6,722 bases of DNA from Anaerolineae bacterium (GTDB taxonomy: Bacteria > Chloroflexota > Anaerolineae > 4572-78 > NAK82). Where the stretch lies: positions 1-6,722 of the forward strand of contig JAUVPY010000149.1 of NCBI GenBank assembly GCA_030598425.1. Direction: 5' to 3'. Under the pieces are notes generated by a model. The model worked only from the letters and a program-made list of their open reading frames with translations, was not told the DNA's origin and did no database searches. The translations under genes were made by a program, and so were the position numbers. Of this stretch, positions 5,500 to 6,722 are shown in pieces; position 1 is the first letter of the stretch, and each line of letters opens with the position of its first letter.

Positions 5500-6722
5500 G
5501 TGGCCGGAGAGAAGATTCTTGTCGTTGGTTCGGATGCTGGGTTACTGAAAAACCTGGCGGACGAAGTGCTGTCGCCTCTTGGCTTCAAGCCGCTTCTGGC
5601 TGTGGGGCAGGACGAGGGCGTGAAGGCAGCAGTCGATGAGTCCCCCAATCTGTTACTGTTGCATTTGCCCGTAGATTCCTCCGTTAGTTTGTTGCATCGC
5701 TTGTCGCAGGCCGGTCGCCAGTTTCCCTCGATTTTGGTAGTAAAGAGTGCCTCAGTTCACATATCTGTCGAGATGCTCCGCCTGGGCGTCCGAGACTACC
5801 TGCCCTATCCATTTACCCCCGAGGAAGCGTCACAGGCAGTCTGTCGTGTTCTGGGACAGAAGTCCCCAGAAGACGACGGATCCACAGGGTCAAAAGAAGA
5901 TGCATCTATCTTTGATTATGAGTTGGAGGACCGCGTCAGGGAATTCGACCTGTTGCTGGGAATCGGGCGCTCGGTCAATTCGCTGTTAGATCTGGATTTA
6001 GTACTCAACCGCGCCACTGAAGCGGCCGTGTTTGTCACCGGTGCGGAAGAAGGCTATCTGCTGCTGGTGGACGAGGAAACCGGTGAGCTGCGACTGAGAG
6101 CCGCCCAGAACTTAGGTGAAAACCAGGCCCAGGGCTTCAGCCTGCGTATTGAGGACCCCATTGCGGTAACGGTCGTAGGCGCCGGCAGGCCGATGCTTCT
6201 GAGCGGGGATGGGGCCCGGAACCTTAAAGTCAAAACTGGATATCTGGTCAAGTCGTTGCTCAATGTGCCCCTAAAGGTCAATGGACGCGTGATCGGCGTC
6301 CTGGGTGTGGACAATCAGATATCAGAAGCACAATTCACCCAGACTCACCTGCGCCGACTGACGGCGCTTGCCGATTTAGTGGCCACGGCAGTGGAGAACG
6401 CGCGTCGGTATACTGACCTTCAAGAAAAATTCACACGTCGTGTCAGAGAGGTTGCCACGCTGCAGGCCGTTGCTGATCAGATGAGTTCTGTCACCGATTT
6501 CGACGCAGGGGCAAGGTTGGCACTTTCTTCTACTCTCAAGGCCACCAATGCTGAAGCTGGTGTTCTGGCCTGGGCTGCCGGCGATGACGGATGCCCATCC
6601 TACTATATTTCGCAAGGCAGTCTGGGCGAATTGGTCCTAAGCCAGCATAGTGGCCCGACGCCAGAGCGTTGGTGGGACGAGCAGACGCTACAACTAGTGA
6701 TCAAGACGGGCCAGTCTATACT
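5500..6722 (+). CDS. signalling protein with degenerate receiver domain and tandem GAF domains (partial, runs off the right edge)
   Basis: The frame is open for 407 codons to the window edge. Start: GTG at 5500 with AAAGAGG just upstream; it is the first start codon after an in-frame stop at 5461. Residues 4-118 have the receiver fold pattern but no active site. The acidic pair is replaced by G10-S11 (LVVGSDAG), the phosphoacceptor by H55 (LLLLHLPVD), and the invariant lysine by Y103 (RDYLPYPFTPEE). A charged linker (120-140) and a short helix lead to a full GAF domain (about 145-305), with EEGYLLLVDEETGELRLRAA and VPLKVNGRVIGVLGVDNQ. A helix then leads to a second GAF domain from about 316, cut by the window end. 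In such proteins GAF domains bind small ligands or mediate dimerisation, and the output is often a histidine kinase, cyclase or phosphatase; here it is not visible. The protein appears cytoplasmic. Confidence 0.9.
   Translation, partial: MAGEKILVVGSDAGLLKNLADEVLSPLGFKPLLAVGQDEGVKAAVDESPNLLLLHLPVDSSVSLLHRLSQAGRQFPSILVVKSASVHISVEMLRLGVRDYLPYPFTPEEASQAVCRVLGQKSPEDDGSTGSKEDASIFDYELEDRVREFDLLLGIGRSVNSLLDLDLVLNRATEAAVFVTGAEEGYLLLVDEETGELRLRAAQNLGENQAQGFSLRIEDPIAVTVVGAGRPMLLSGDGARNLKVKTGYLVKSLLNVPLKVNGRVIGVLGVDNQISEAQFTQTHLRRLTALADLVATAVENARRYTDLQEKFTRRVREVATLQAVADQMSSVTDFDAGARLALSSTLKATNAEAGVLAWAAGDDGCPSYYISQGSLGELVLSQHSGPTPERWWDEQTLQLVIKTGQSI

Noticed and set aside
5367..6615. Small antisense frames within the GAF gene (minus 5367-5648, 6054-6314, 6376-6615) and plus 5747-5989
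   Set aside because: They conflict with a continuous 407-codon frame that shows receiver-like and GAF domain patterns.

Overview
The window reads as a chromosomal segment of a free-living bacterium. The best guess is Chloroflexota (Anaerolineae-like). This rests on the style of the DnaK and of the GAF-domain sensor, on orphan receivers lying next to GAF proteins, and on moderate-to-high GC; it is an impression, not a phylogenetic placement. No rRNA, tRNA, CRISPR array, insertion sequence or phage gene is visible.

Layout. Positions 41-2498 (minus strand) form a probable chaperone operon: a 75-aa cysteine-rich putative metal-binding protein, then dnaK, then a 96-aa stand-alone PDZ protein. No grpE lies upstream and no CIRCE element is visible at the promoter. 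A terminator-like hairpin with a T6 tract sits inside the start of the PDZ frame. Positions 2499-2711 are a divergent regulatory region. Position 2712-3104 (plus) encodes a single-domain response regulator. Positions 3105-3302, between convergent genes, carry a nested inverted repeat. Position 3303-4289 (minus) encodes an APH-fold small-molecule kinase. Positions 4290-4515 are a second divergent regulatory region. Position 4516-5208 (plus) encodes an OmpR/PhoB-type response regulator ending at a strong intrinsic terminator. From 5500 to the right edge (plus) runs an open, unfinished gene for a signalling protein with a degenerate receiver domain followed by one complete and one partial GAF domain.

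How the parts may work together. The most notable signal is regulatory. Three intergenic regions carry short direct repeats phased at about 11 bp next to -10-like sequences. This is the geometry known for OmpR/PhoB-family winged-helix regulators, and one such regulator is encoded in the window. The array upstream of the dnaK operon has four 11-bp units. The region upstream of the pseudo-receiver/GAF gene carries the same TCTAA core twice at 11-bp spacing. The OmpR/PhoB regulator's own promoter has a different repeat (ATTCAAAC twice, 11 bp apart), suggesting autoregulation or control by a paralogue. A chaperone operon under two-component control is an inference that needs binding data. No canonical histidine kinase domain is visible; the unfinished GAF protein could carry one beyond the right edge.
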